From positions 1 through 37,070 of the IMG/VR virus record IMGVR_UViG_3300017744_000044: 37,070 nt of DNA; one strand, written 5' to 3'. Source of the DNA: a virus. Each line of letters begins with the position of its first letter. Position 1 is the first letter of the stretch. The translations under genes were made by a program, and so were the position numbers. Of this stretch, positions 21,508 to 28,695 are shown one piece after another. The notes under the pieces are model-generated. The model worked only from the letters and a program-made list of their open reading frames with translations, was not told where the DNA came from and ran no database searches.

Positions 21508-21720
21508 TTATTTATCCAAGTATTTTTTCTTATACCACGCATAATATGTCTTATCAGTAAATATCTCTGCGATTTCAGAAGCTGGTACTTGGTCAGTTCT
21601 AATACATTCTGCTAAGGTCTCATACTCATAGGTATCGACCTTTCTGGTCATTTTCCTATCTTTATTGGCCTCTGCCAATGTAATTACTGTTCTATCGTTT
21701 TTGTTAAAACTTTCGGACAA
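21508..21720 (-). CDS. Small protein of unknown function
   Basis: This 70-aa protein has a basic middle (RKMTRKVDTYEYETLAECI) and a C-terminal EIFTDKTYYAWYKKKYLDK. The helix-turn pattern TDQVPASEIAEIFTDKTYY could be a small HTH, but this is weak. It overlaps the preceding gene by 17 nt. Confidence 0.65.
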   Translation of the reverse strand: MSESFNKNDRTVITLAEANKDRKMTRKVDTYEYETLAECIRTDQVPASEIAEIFTDKTYYAWYKKKYLDK

Positions 21721-21907
21721 TGTGTTTCCTCAAAGCTCTCACTAATTCTTCTAACTTATCAATTACAGAAATCAAACTAGGGTCTGTAATGTATTGACCT
21801 TGTTCTTTTAATTTGTCGTATTCTCTTAAAGATATTGTAACCGTTGATTGTTCATTTTCATAAGTCATATCATGGTCATGTGTATCTCTATCTATCTCAT
21901 CACTCAT
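21704..21907 (-). CDS. Small protein of unknown function
   Basis: This 67-aa protein has an acidic His/Asp-rich start (DEIDRDTHDHDMTYENEQ), a STVTISLREYDKLKEQ strand-helix and a leucine-rich helix ISVIDKLEELVRALRKHI. AAAAAGG precedes the ATG. It begins after the terminator at 21937-21960 and has no clear promoter of its own; transcription may be readthrough. Confidence 0.65.
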   Translation of the reverse strand: MSDEIDRDTHDHDMTYENEQSTVTISLREYDKLKEQGQYITDPSLISVIDKLEELVRALRKHIVRKF

Positions 21908-21936
21908 TAAAAACCTTTTTACCAGTTAAAGTGAAA

Positions 21937-21960
21937 ACGGAGGACCAAGGGGCCCTCCGT
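21937..21960 (-). terminator. Rho-independent terminator after the 21975 gene
   Basis: A 7-bp GC-rich stem (ACGGAGG/CCTCCGT), extended by two GC pairs across a mismatch, closes a short loop. On the minus strand it is followed by TTTTCACTTT. It lies 14 nt after the stop of the DNA-binding-like gene. Confidence 0.8.
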
Positions 21961-21974
21961 CTCCTATTTTTAGA

Positions 21975-22241
21975 TTATGCTGAGTAAGCAGTTTGCTTAC
22001 CAAACACAGCGTTGATACCAGCAGCTATGATAGCTTTTGATGGTGTTCCAACTCTGTATGAAACATGACCAGAAGATGTTTTATTTTCATAAATCATCAT
22101 TCCTTCGTTTCTTAATTTCATCACCATAGAAGCAGGTGACCCTAGGTCAAATTTGTTCCTTAGAGTTTTCCAAGTCACATCATTGCCTTTTTCGAAAAGG
22201 TTTCTCACCTTTTCAGTTTTTGTAGTTTTGGCTCTAGCCAT
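21975..22241 (-). CDS. Probable HTH DNA-binding protein
   Basis: This 88-aa basic protein starts MARAKTTKTEKVRNLFEKGN. DVTWKTLRNKFDLGSPASMV is followed by MKLRNEGMMIYENKT and YRVGTPSKAIIAAGI. The helix-turn-helix followed by a wing-like strand pair resembles small winged-helix proteins of marine phages. The ATG at 22241 has AAAGGAGATAAC upstream. A second possible start at 22283 (14 aa longer) overlaps a 25-codon ORF as TAATG. It is followed by its own terminator, suggesting separate expression. Confidence 0.75.
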   Translation of the reverse strand: MARAKTTKTEKVRNLFEKGNDVTWKTLRNKFDLGSPASMVMKLRNEGMMIYENKTSSGHVSYRVGTPSKAIIAAGINAVFGKQTAYSA

Positions 22242-22370
22242 ATTGTTATCTCCTTTAAAGATATTATTAATAAAATTAAACATTAGTGTTTAACTCCTTT
22301 CAATAAGTTTTGAGTTCTCCAACTATTCAATGGACAGAGCGTATTATAATAGTCCGCCATTAGAATTCTT

Positions 22371-22844
22371 TTAATCTGGCCTATCAGTAGGGTCAAAATC
22401 TGGTTCGAAGTCAATAGGATTATTGATATCATCTAGTTCAAACTTTGTATCATCACTAATAGGTTGTGTCTTCACAGGTTTATCTAAACCTAACACATCT
22501 TGATAATTTAATTTTGCATGTTGTGAACCATCTAGTGTTCTACTAATTATTACCATTTTCTCTGAAAGACTTTGAGCAGGATGTTTTACACCAAAGTCTC
22601 TGTAAACTAATCCTCTCAAACAATCAATTACCAAGGCTAAATCTTTTGTAAACAAAGGTGCCGTTGTTTTTATTCCCATATCAACAAACTGTTGTAATAC
22701 TTGTCTTGCCATAAGGTCTATATTCTGTTCGACAAACTCTCTTGTTTGCCTTTCTTTGACCTTAGCAGAAACTTTTGCCTGCTCAGGTGTTCCCTTACGA
22801 ACAATCTTGTTCTCTGGAAATAATATGATATTATCATCACTCAA
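22371..22844 (-). CDS. Conserved marine-phage protein
   Basis: This 157-aa protein has DDNIILFPENKIVRKGTPEQ at the start, a central helical region (LMARQVLQQFVDMGIKTTAP, LALVIDCLRGLVYRDFGVKHP) and an acidic tail (DDINNPIDFEPDFDPTDRPD). The pattern is familiar from T4-like marine phages but has no assigned role. It overlaps the glutaredoxin gene by 8 nt. The 129-nt gap downstream (22242-22370) holds a 25-codon ORF (22283-22360) and a weak TATAAT-like box. Confidence 0.7.
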   Translation of the reverse strand: MSDDNIILFPENKIVRKGTPEQAKVSAKVKERQTREFVEQNIDLMARQVLQQFVDMGIKTTAPLFTKDLALVIDCLRGLVYRDFGVKHPAQSLSEKMVIISRTLDGSQHAKLNYQDVLGLDKPVKTQPISDDTKFELDDINNPIDFEPDFDPTDRPD

Positions 22845-23103
22845 CTATTTTCTCCCCTTTGAAGTTTACTAAACCTTTATCGGCAAAGTGTTCTACTAAT
22901 TGATTATAACCACCAACCAGTTTGCCATCTATTTTAATTTGTGGCATTGTTCTAACAGGTTTGCCAATCTCTTCTAAAAAGGCCTCTGTACTTTCGGCCT
23001 CTTCTAGTTTCTTCTCTTCGTATTCAAGGCCAAGGTTTTTAACCATGTGTTTGGCCTTGCTACAAAAGACGCAATTATTTTTACTATAAATTGTTATCGT
23101 CAT
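22837..23103 (-). CDS. grx: Glutaredoxin
   Basis: This 88-aa protein has the thioredoxin fold. The redox motif is CVFC (11-14) instead of the common CPYC, with the cis-Pro motif TMPQIKI (52-58) and the GGYN glutathione-binding turn (64-67). It would reduce disulfides using glutathione, for example in ribonucleotide reductase (NrdB end at 36890) or peroxiredoxin. T4 and relatives also carry a glutaredoxin-like protein beside nucleotide metabolism. It overlaps the lipoprotein gene by 20 nt. Confidence 0.93.
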   Translation of the reverse strand: MTITIYSKNNCVFCSKAKHMVKNLGLEYEEKKLEEAESTEAFLEEIGKPVRTMPQIKIDGKLVGGYNQLVEHFADKGLVNFKGEKIVE

Positions 23104-23698
23104 CTTTCACTACTTTCTCAAAGGCCTTACTAGCTTCTTCTTTGAGGTTGAAAGCGTCAACAGCTTGTTCAATATTATAATTAAACATTTTGTTGTACTT
23201 ACCTAGAGGAAGTCTCAAGCCAATCCATGCTCTGTAATAACCATTTGTTGTTAAAGTGACATCTTGAGCAAAAATTTCATAACCTCTTACTGGAGTATTC
23301 TTAATCTCATTGACTAATACGGTCTCCACTTCGGTTACTACGGTCTTTGTTTCAGTTTTACCGAGTTCTTTGATGAATTGTTTAGATTGTTTATTCATCT
23401 TACCCATAATAATGTCCGCCATTTCAGATTTTGCATACATCTTTGCTTTTTCAATAGCAAGTTGCAAATCTGGACTTACAGCAGTAGCTACACCATAGAT
23501 ACACACTTTATCGTTATCTGATTTATCAAAAAATTTAAGGTCGCAAGCGTCTTGCTCGTCAATGTCTGCCATGTACCACGCCGGTACACTATTTACATTG
23601 TCCTTCTTCTCGTTTTTGATAGTATAGTTTTTGCTACTACACGCACCTAATGAAACTACTAGAGTACCCATAACAGCATATTTTAGTATCTTATTCAT
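23084..23698 (-). CDS. LPP20-like lipoprotein
   Basis: This 204-aa protein has a lipoprotein signal peptide (MNKILKYAVMGTLVVSLGAC, lipobox with Cys20). The mature domain has VCIYGVATAVSPDLQLAIEK, AKMYAKSEMADIIMGKM and YYRAWIGLRLPLGKYN. This pattern fits LPP20-type lipoproteins of bacteria, where a SHS2-like strand-helix repeat is seen. It would be acylated and anchored in the host envelope. An in-frame GTG at 23710 stands too close to the ribosome site. The gene follows promoter P6. Confidence 0.8.
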   Translation of the reverse strand: MNKILKYAVMGTLVVSLGACSSKNYTIKNEKKDNVNSVPAWYMADIDEQDACDLKFFDKSDNDKVCIYGVATAVSPDLQLAIEKAKMYAKSEMADIIMGKMNKQSKQFIKELGKTETKTVVTEVETVLVNEIKNTPVRGYEIFAQDVTLTTNGYYRAWIGLRLPLGKYNKMFNYNIEQAVDAFNLKEEASKAFEKVVKDDDNNL

Positions 23699-23702
23699 AT
23701 TT

Positions 23703-23840
23703 TTACACACTCTCCTTTACATAATATAACACTTCTTGCATTTTGTCAAGCGCCAGTTGAACATAAGCAATAGCCTGTTCACTAGTGACACCTTGCCATA
23801 AGGCAATCAGTAGAGCGATTATAATGATATTTTTAATCAT
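23703..23840 (-). CDS. Small single-span protein (45 aa)
   Basis: The ORF encodes MIKNIIIIALLIALWQGVTS, a hydrophobic start that may be a signal or membrane anchor, then an amphipathic helix. GGGAGG stands 4 nt before the ATG, one of the best ribosome sites in the window. It overlaps the upstream gene's stop as ATGA and contains promoter P6 in its 3' half. Its function is unknown. Confidence 0.75.
   Translation of the reverse strand: MIKNIIIIALLIALWQGVTSEQAIAYVQLALDKMQEVLYYVKESV
23721..23749 (-). promoter_or_regulatory. Early promoter P6 (lipoprotein-glutaredoxin)
   Basis: GC + TTGACA (23749-23744), 17-nt spacer, TATTAT (23726-23721). It lies within the small 45-aa gene. It would drive the LPP20-like lipoprotein, glutaredoxin and the following gene down to the terminator near 21937. 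Confidence 0.8.
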
Positions 23841-24232
23841 TGTACCTCCCATTCACCATTTGTTGATAAACATGTCTTACCATGTGACTTGAAGACATGT
23901 TTTGGCCGACTATAATATCGGCAGTATTCAGGAGTTGATACATCACGGTAGTAAAATTGAGCGAATAGTTCCCAATAACTAGGACCATCAAACTTATTTC
24001 TACCATCAGCACACTCCAGAATTTCTTTCTTGACAATATTATCACCCTCTTGTGTAATAACTACACGAATAAAACAATACTGTCCGTTAGTTTTTTCAGG
24101 AGATATTGGTACTATCTTTTGGTGGTAGACTTTATTGTCATCACCGATTGCAACACCAGTTAATAGCATTACAGATATTAGTATCAATGTCATTGTCAAA
24201 TATTTCATCATATTCTTTCTAGGATCCATCAT
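23837..24232 (-). CDS. Secreted or membrane-anchored protein of unknown function
   Basis: This 131-aa protein has an n-region MMDPRKNMMKY followed by a hydrophobic stretch (LTMTLILISVMLLTGVAIG). The mature part has four Cys (QYCFIRVV, LECADG, EYCRYY, KTCLST) that could form two disulfides, and CFIRVVITQEGDN. AAGGA stands 9 nt before the ATG; a start at the later MMKY is possible. It is the first complete gene after promoter P7. No family is recognised. Confidence 0.75.
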   Translation of the reverse strand: MMDPRKNMMKYLTMTLILISVMLLTGVAIGDDNKVYHQKIVPISPEKTNGQYCFIRVVITQEGDNIVKKEILECADGRNKFDGPSYWELFAQFYYRDVSTPEYCRYYSRPKHVFKSHGKTCLSTNGEWEVQ

Positions 24233-24377
24233 TCGTTAAAATCCTTATTGAATGTTGTATATTATATATGGATTCTTCAAGATTGGCAAGCCTGGTTTGA
24301 TTAGTTTCAAATTCAGCCTGTTCTTCTAATGTTTTCTTTTCGTTCTTCAATTGTTCTATTTTACTACTATTGTCCAT
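24219..24377 (-). CDS. Small coiled-coil protein (52 aa)
   Basis: The ORF encodes MDNSSKIEQLKNEKKTLEEQ followed by a second charged helix, with clear heptad-type spacing of hydrophobic residues. Its start overlaps the 2OG-oxygenase stop, suggesting coupled translation. It ends inside the following gene's start region. No ribosome site is visible. Promoter P7 lies within it. The coding look is good, but the short length keeps confidence moderate. Confidence 0.6.
   Translation of the reverse strand: MDNSSKIEQLKNEKKTLEEQAEFETNQTRLANLEESIYNIQHSIRILTNDGS
24261..24289 (-). promoter_or_regulatory. Early promoter P7
   Basis: GC + TTGCCA (24289-24284), 17-nt spacer, TATAAT (24266-24261). The leader to the ATG at 24232 is about 23 nt and includes AAGGA. 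The promoter is inside the small coiled-coil gene. Confidence 0.8.
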
Positions 24378-24945
24378 ATAAATTCAATGTTTTGATTTTG
24401 TCAGGAGAAAACTCTTTCAATTCTAAATTAAATGATATAATGGTCTTACGGTCATCTGTCTCAAATACAGGCGCTCTATGAATTGCCGTACTAGGAAAGA
24501 TACATAAATCTCCTTCAAGGACTTTTGGTCTAATTACCTTGTCACCATCATAAATCTCGGTGCCAGGTGAACCTTCACTCATTTCGAGATAATACACACC
24601 ACTATAATTTTCGGCATGTGTATGCCAATCATGTTTATTACCTTTGACATATTGTTGAAACCATAAGTTGTGCATATGTAAAGTATTGAAACCAATCTCT
24701 CTGGTACATTCTTCTAACGCACCTAAAAAGTTAGCTTTTAAAAGCTCTTGTTTCCATCCTATATGCATGTTCTCTGACCTTGGCCAATCAGTTTTGTAAA
24801 TATTGTTTTCATACATTTCGTCTGTATGTTCAATACCACCCTCTTTCCAATTATCAATGTATTTCATTATAATAGGTTTGACTTCGTTGTGATTTAAAAA
24901 CTTTGTCTTCACATACGGTAATTTTAAATTAATTATTTGTATCAT
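24367..24945 (-). CDS. 2OG-Fe(II) oxygenase
   Basis: This 192-aa protein has the double-stranded beta-helix pattern. KHDWHTHAENYSGVYYLEM supplies the first metal ligands (His108/His110), GDLCIFPSTAIHRAPV supplies the distal His156, and DDRKTIISFN supplies a likely 2-oxoglutarate-binding Arg166. This matches the small phage/marine 2OG oxygenase group (PF13759-like as I recall). The substrate is unknown; such enzymes hydroxylate proteins or nucleobases. The ATG at 24945 overlaps the lipoprotein stop as ATGA. Confidence 0.85.
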   Translation of the reverse strand: MIQIINLKLPYVKTKFLNHNEVKPIIMKYIDNWKEGGIEHTDEMYENNIYKTDWPRSENMHIGWKQELLKANFLGALEECTREIGFNTLHMHNLWFQQYVKGNKHDWHTHAENYSGVYYLEMSEGSPGTEIYDGDKVIRPKVLEGDLCIFPSTAIHRAPVFETDDRKTIISFNLELKEFSPDKIKTLNLYGQ

Positions 24946-25433
24946 CTTGTTGGTTTCTCTATCCATTGTCCATCTGGTAACTGACAAGCAGTACCAAATA
25001 TAACTTTTCTATTCACATTACCAACACCAAGTAATGGCCATTGATTTGTGATATCTACTGTAGCGTCATAATCTTTACACTTAATTGGTCCCTCTGTGTA
25101 TGACCTTGTGACTTTGATTATTCCACTATTACCTGTTTGTTGGTTATACCAATTTGTATAACTTGAACCTTGTGGACCATTATTTAAATGGTCTACGAAT
25201 ACTGCGTTGTGTACATCATAATCTGAATTATACATCACTTCAGCACCTGCAAAAGCACCAATCACGGTACATGCACCTATCACATAAGGGTCTGTTTGAC
25301 CCATTGCTACACAAGCAGATACACCTGTTGCACCACCTGATACGGCACCAACTTGTGTTCTACTAATCGAACTGCAATTGGTCAGGAACACCAATGATAG
25401 TCCTAATAATAGTACCGATTGGATTGATTTCAT
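24942..25433 (-). CDS. Glycine-zipper lipoprotein
   Basis: This 163-aa protein has a lipoprotein signal (MKSIQSVLLLGLSLVFLTNC, lipobox LTNC). The mature part begins with a Gly/Ala-rich stretch (VGAVSGGATGVSACVAMG, VIGACTVIGAFAGAEVMY) typical of glycine zippers, as in 17-kDa antigen-like proteins. Tyr/Gln-rich and KVIFGTACQLPDG strands follow. It would be anchored in the host envelope. The ATG at 25433 has AAGAAGG with good spacing; an in-frame start at 25448 is less likely. Confidence 0.75.
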   Translation of the reverse strand: MKSIQSVLLLGLSLVFLTNCSSISRTQVGAVSGGATGVSACVAMGQTDPYVIGACTVIGAFAGAEVMYNSDYDVHNAVFVDHLNNGPQGSSYTNWYNQQTGNSGIIKVTRSYTEGPIKCKDYDATVDITNQWPLLGVGNVNRKVIFGTACQLPDGQWIEKPTR

Positions 25434-25444
25434 ATTTGCCTTCT

Positions 25445-25690
25445 TCATTCTTTTTTATTGTCGAGCACGCCGTCATGGTCAATACCAGAGTAATCACCAT
25501 AAGTATTCGTTTGTACATAAGTCCCTTTATCATTAGCCACTAACATGCAATCTGCCTGGATAGTCTCAATCATATTATCTATGACTACTCTATCTTCTTT
25601 GACAGGTCCGTATTTCATTTCACGGAGCCTGTCAGACATCTTTTTGATAGTGTCTATTTTATTACAGAATTCACTAATCTTGTGGTTCAT
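25445..25690 (-). CDS. Unknown small protein
   Basis: This 81-aa protein has a helical N-terminal half (SEFCNKIDTIKKMSDRLREM), a KEDRVVIDNMIETIQADCM segment and a polar Gly/Asp-rich end with YGDYSGIDHDG. It overlaps its upstream neighbour by 17 nt. No family is recognised. Confidence 0.7.
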   Translation of the reverse strand: MNHKISEFCNKIDTIKKMSDRLREMKYGPVKEDRVVIDNMIETIQADCMLVANDKGTYVQTNTYGDYSGIDHDGVLDNKKE

Positions 25691-25889
25691 TCTGATTTCT
25701 CTTAAAGAAGTTTAAGATAGATTGTTTATTATCCGCAAACTGAATTTTTGTATCTGCCCACGATTTAGTTTGATATTCTACTATCTTGTTCTTTTCGTTA
25801 GTTAACCAGTCCACAATTGGATTGGCGTTAGATATGTTAGCATACAATGATACTATCATAATTGTTATTAAAAGTAATCCAAATCTCAT
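25674..25889 (-). CDS. Small secreted protein
   Basis: This 71-aa protein has a signal peptide (MRFGLLLITIMIVSLYANIS, likely cut near ANA-NP). The mature part is helical: DWLTNEKNKIVEYQTKSWAD then TKIQFADNKQSILNFFKR. Its mature domain of conserved W/Q/F spacing resembles small secreted proteins of other marine phages. Its function is unknown. Confidence 0.7.
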   Translation of the reverse strand: MRFGLLLITIMIVSLYANISNANPIVDWLTNEKNKIVEYQTKSWADTKIQFADNKQSILNFFKRNQNEPQD

Positions 25890-26317
25890 ACTTTTCTCCC
25901 TGCTGTTTTAAGGTCTTCTTTACCAACCACCATGTAAGGACCCTTGTTATATGCTGGAACAATAGAGTATTGTTTAGATACTTCTATTCTTTCCATTTGT
26001 GTTTTGTGGTCTATTGTACCACCATTACCCATGTTTGTACTATTTGACAAACTAGGATAGTCAGGTGTTTCTCTAACATAAGGAACACTCTGTAATGGTA
26101 CGAATCCTGTTTTTACTTTTGGTAAGGCACCAAATCTATACTTAATATAATCATCTAGTGTCATCAACATACTATGCAAACCTTTCGACTTGAAATATTT
26201 GTTATGTACTCTATGGTCTTCTTTAAACTTTGCAATTTGATTAGCAGATAGATTATTCATCTTCTTTCTATTCTTGCGTAAAGAACCACTCGATTGATTT
26301 GTATATATAATTGCCAT
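25886..26317 (-). CDS. Conserved phage protein of unknown function
   Basis: This 143-aa basic protein has a start rich in Arg/Lys/Ser (SGSLRKNRKKMNNLSANQI) and a middle (LHSMLMTLDDYIKYRFGALP). A Pro/Tyr/Ser-rich stretch follows (SVPYVRETPDYPSLSNST), and the C-terminus reads YNKGPYMVVGKEDLKTAGRK. It begins as TAATG on the preceding stop. No function is known to me. Confidence 0.7.
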   Translation of the reverse strand: MAIIYTNQSSGSLRKNRKKMNNLSANQIAKFKEDHRVHNKYFKSKGLHSMLMTLDDYIKYRFGALPKVKTGFVPLQSVPYVRETPDYPSLSNSTNMGNGGTIDHKTQMERIEVSKQYSIVPAYNKGPYMVVGKEDLKTAGRKV

Positions 26318-26682
26318 TAAGCTAATTGTACCTCTTCTAAAGTTTCTTTTTTTCTCATTTTCTTTTGTCTGTCTTGAGCGACTTCTTGGTCAATCTCTCT
26401 TTTATCCGAAGCTTGCTTTTCTGCAAACGACATACCAAAAACTCTCTTATAAAAATAGTCTCTAGGGTCTGGAGCTTGCCATGCCATTAAGAGATTATCA
26501 AAGTTAATGTCTATATTAGAATAGACTTCAGGATTGGTTCTCTTTAGTGCTACATGGTCTTTGAAAAATTGAATACGATTGTCGTATTTCTCTTTCTTGC
26601 CTTTGGTGTCTTTGTCTTTCGCCTGATTGAATTCAGCGTAAAGCATGTCTTTGTCGTAATTGAAGTGTGATTGTTTAGTCAT
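26317..26682 (-). CDS. Unknown charged protein
   Basis: This 121-aa protein is strongly charged and mostly helical (AKDKDTKGKKEKYDNRIQFF, QDRQKKMRKKETLEEVQLA), with LLMAWQAPDPRDYFYKRVFG in the middle. The ATG at 26682 has AAAGGAC upstream. A start at 26694 is possible; a farther one at 26739 lies upstream of promoter P8 and was rejected. It is the first gene after P8 and begins a run of overlapping genes to 24219. Confidence 0.7.
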   Translation of the reverse strand: MTKQSHFNYDKDMLYAEFNQAKDKDTKGKKEKYDNRIQFFKDHVALKRTNPEVYSNIDINFDNLLMAWQAPDPRDYFYKRVFGMSFAEKQASDKREIDQEVAQDRQKKMRKKETLEEVQLA

Positions 26683-26710
26683 ATGTCCTTTCATAGTTAA
26701 GTTTCTTATC

Positions 26711-26739
26711 ATCCTACCACAACCGTCTGGAAATGGCAA
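26711..26739 (-). promoter_or_regulatory. Early promoter P8
   Basis: GC + TTGCCA (26739-26734), 17-nt spacer, TAGGAT (26716-26711). The -10 is the weakest of the set. A T tract stands 5' to the -35. It drives the operon 26682 to about 24219. Confidence 0.7.
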
Positions 26740-26769
26740 GCCTCAAAAAAAGCGTGATTTTACTCACTT

Positions 26770-26800
26770 TTCGCCGGAAAAAACTCTCTAGGATGCGCCA
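26770..26800 (-). terminator. Possible terminator after the 26828 gene
   Basis: On the minus strand CTCTC and GAGAG form a 5-bp stem around a 13-nt loop, followed by TTTTTT. It lies about 25-50 nt after the upstream gene's stop and before promoter P8. The stem is short. Confidence 0.45.
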
Positions 26801-26827
26801 GGAGAGACTTTAACGAGCTGTCTGATA

Positions 26828-27037
26828 CTACCGTACCCCCTCTGGAAACGGTATTTGTATCTGATTTTGTTCTTTCTGACTTTCTTCGTCAGCCCACTTT
26901 TCGAATTCATCCACCTTCTTTTGATTGGTGGCAATCATCTTGTCACATTCCTCGGCAATCAAATATCTTGGCTTTTGGTCTTCGACCATCTTCTTTATTG
27001 ATTTTAAGTTATCAATAGTTTCTAAAATTTCTATCAT
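26828..27037 (-). CDS. Small coiled-coil protein
   Basis: This 69-aa protein is mostly charged helix (IEILETIDNLKSIKKMVEDQ; CDKMIATNQKKVDEFEKWAD) and ends IQIPFPEGVR. GGGAG stands 6 nt before the ATG, and the start overlaps the DUF3310 stop as ATGA. Its function is unknown. Confidence 0.65.
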   Translation of the reverse strand: MIEILETIDNLKSIKKMVEDQKPRYLIAEECDKMIATNQKKVDEFEKWADEESQKEQNQIQIPFPEGVR

Positions 27038-27384
27038 GTATCACTCCCTATATCATAGTCTTTAGGTTGTTTTTCACCGTTAGCACCATAACCATAGTTT
27101 TCAAATGGCGCCTCATTTTTGGCATTAGTTATATCTTCACTATTCATTAATAGAACAATGTAATGTACAGCCTTTAATAGGTCTTTTCTATTACGACCAT
27201 CTTTCTTACCAAACCTACACAAATATTTAATTGCATTTGCTTGACAAAAATCTTTATCAATACCGATATCTCGTAAGATATCTTGCACCTGTGTGCCTTT
27301 AGATACTTGAGCATAATGTTGACCATAAGTACCTTTGATATAAGTTTCAATTTCTTTTAATATTTTATCTTCATTATAATTCAT
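27034..27384 (-). CDS. DUF3310-type protein
   Basis: This 116-aa protein has the family core FCQANAIKYLCRFGKKDGRN followed by RKDLLKAVHYIVLLMN, seen in DUF3310 proteins of many phages. The family is sometimes labelled a nucleotide kinase, but the reaction is not established here. The ATG at 27384 follows the preceding stop by 2 nt; an in-frame start at 27402 would overlap it more. The tail is polar. Confidence 0.8.
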   Translation of the reverse strand: MNYNEDKILKEIETYIKGTYGQHYAQVSKGTQVQDILRDIGIDKDFCQANAIKYLCRFGKKDGRNRKDLLKAVHYIVLLMNSEDITNAKNEAPFENYGYGANGEKQPKDYDIGSDT

Positions 27385-27386
27385 AA

Positions 27387-27644
27387 TTAACCATCTATCC
27401 AATCTGTTGCTGATTCCTCGAAATCATTTTTTTTAATTACTTTATCTATTTGCACGAAATAACACCAGTTAGAACCAAAGGTAACTGCACCAGTATAGTT
27501 TAGTGAAGTATCATAAGTTTTTGCATTTAGACTTGTTGGTAACTCGGCAGCTATATCAGTTGGTTCGGTTGCAATACCGATATTAGTTATAACTCCTTCT
27601 CTACCTTTCATGTCTTGAATTGTATCGCCAATGTTAATTATCAT
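27387..27644 (-). CDS. Small beta-rich protein
   Basis: This 85-aa protein begins IINIGDTIQDMKGREGVITN, an SH3/KOW-like start with a GD-I..M.G..G pattern. It continues with NYTGAVTFGSNWCYFVQIDKV and a charged end. It may be a small barrel protein. It overlaps its upstream neighbour by 11 nt. Its function is unknown. Confidence 0.65.
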   Translation of the reverse strand: MIINIGDTIQDMKGREGVITNIGIATEPTDIAAELPTSLNAKTYDTSLNYTGAVTFGSNWCYFVQIDKVIKKNDFEESATDWIDG

Positions 27645-28026
27645 AGTGTTTTCCTTGTGTTAGTGTGAATTTTGGATTGTAGTCCTTTTTAAAAAATTGT
27701 CTGGTGTTGTATTTCTGACCATAGTCAGTATAGAAACTTTTGTCATTGTAAGCACTTTCACCAAACTCATCTTCATATGTCTTATAATACTCTGTTCCGA
27801 CAATTATGTCAACCCCAGAATGACCAGTAAAATTGCTTGCACTTTCTTTGTAGTTTTTATCACAGAAAGCTTTTACTCTTTCTTTTAATTGTTTAGAATT
27901 TAATCTATTTAATTGAGATAGAGGTACATTCCTAAAGATTGTGTGATGAATAGGAAACCAATCCATATCTTCATCATCATAATATTCTCTCCAGTAAGTT
28001 AAATGTATTGTACTCTCTCTAGTCAA
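27634..28026 (-). CDS. Unknown protein
   Basis: This 130-aa protein has many Tyr/Asp/Phe residues (YWREYYDDEDMDWFPIHH). Then come LSQLNRLNSKQLKERVKAFC and SGVDIIVGTEYYKTYEDEFG. No family is recognised. It starts 1 nt after the stop of the 64-aa gene and is part of the P9/P10 operon. Confidence 0.7.
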   Translation of the reverse strand: MTRESTIHLTYWREYYDDEDMDWFPIHHTIFRNVPLSQLNRLNSKQLKERVKAFCDKNYKESASNFTGHSGVDIIVGTEYYKTYEDEFGESAYNDKSFYTDYGQKYNTRQFFKKDYNPKFTLTQGKHYDN

Positions 28027-28027
28027 T

Positions 28028-28222
28028 TTAAACTCCTTCTAATTCTAAATCAATAACTTCATCAACATTGTTTTCGTCAATGCCTACAAGTTCAAGACTT
28101 TCAACCATCATAATTTTTGCTTTAGCAGCTTCTTTAGTGATAGCATTGTTTTTTAGTTCTAGTAAGATATTGTCAACGGCTTTTTCTGCCATATCCCAAT
28201 AATAGTTTTTTACTTTAGCCAT
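28028..28222 (-). CDS. Small helical protein
   Basis: This 64-aa protein has AKVKNYYWDMAEKAVDNILL, then helices (NAITKEAAKAKIMMVESLEL) and an acidic end (DENNVDEVIDLELEGV). Acidic, Leu/Val-rich ends of this type are common in small phage inhibitors, but nothing specific can be said. AAAGGAG precedes the ATG. It overlaps the 53-aa gene by 8 nt. Confidence 0.7.
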   Translation of the reverse strand: MAKVKNYYWDMAEKAVDNILLELKNNAITKEAAKAKIMMVESLELVGIDENNVDEVIDLELEGV

Positions 28223-28376
28223 AGTGTTTTTCTCCTTTGTTAGTGTTAATTATATTCATTACTTCGAAAAGTGATTTATATGGATTACTATACAATACTT
28301 TTTTAGCATTGGCAACTCTTTTTTCAAGTCTTTTTAGTAATACATATTGTTTCTTTTTGTTATATTCTTTAATCAT
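28215..28376 (-). CDS. 53-aa basic small protein
   Basis: The ORF encodes MIKEYNKKKQYVLLKRLEKR followed by VANAKKVLYSNPYKSLFEVM and a short polar end. It is the first ORF after promoter P9: the ATG lies 8 nt past the -10, so the mRNA would be leaderless or nearly so. Its 3' end overlaps the next gene start and contains that gene's ribosome site. Its function is unknown. Confidence 0.6.
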   Translation of the reverse strand: MIKEYNKKKQYVLLKRLEKRVANAKKVLYSNPYKSLFEVMNIINTNKGEKHYG

Positions 28377-28384
28377 ATGTGTAC

Positions 28385-28413
28385 ATTATACATTATTTTA
28401 ATACTAAAGGCAA
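28385..28413 (-). promoter_or_regulatory. Early promoter P9
   Basis: GC + TTGCCT (28413-28408), 17-nt spacer, TATAAT (28390-28385). An A6 tract stands just 5' to the -35. It drives the operon 28376 to about 26828. Confidence 0.8.
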
Positions 28414-28425
28414 GCACTTTTTTCA

Positions 28426-28695
28426 TTAATTTAGCGCAATTATCATTAATAATAGACTATTTAATGAGAAACCTATTGCGTTAGATACGATATATAACAT
28501 ATCTTTAGCATATATAGCTCTTATTAGAAATAAAAACAGTCCTAACCAGACTAGTAATATGAAATTTAATGGTGGTAAGTCTGTTGACCAGCCCATTAAT
28601 ACTGATAATGATGTCGGAGCAGTAGCACCGTGAATGAGTATCATACCTACCCAACCACACATTTCAGTAAATTTGTTTGATTTGATTTTTTTCAT
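28426..28695 (-). CDS. Small membrane protein
   Basis: This 89-aa protein has a basic start (MKKIKSNKFTEMCGWVGM) and three probable membrane segments (about 12-33, 39-60 and 66-87; LNFILLVWLGLFLFLIRAI, LYIVSNAIGFSLNSLLLMII). Short metabolite-transporter-like three-helix proteins have this look (PnuC/SemiSWEET style), but this is only a topology guess. AAAGGATATACACT precedes the ATG. It is the first gene after promoter P10. Confidence 0.7.
   Translation of the reverse strand: MKKIKSNKFTEMCGWVGMILIHGATAPTSLSVLMGWSTDLPPLNFILLVWLGLFLFLIRAIYAKDMLYIVSNAIGFSLNSLLLMIIALN

Noticed and set aside
22283-22360. 25-codon ORF MADYYNTLCPLNSWRTQNLL before the HTH-like gene
   Set aside because: It has no clear ribosome site or family pattern. 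It may be a leader peptide, but support is too weak for a gene call.
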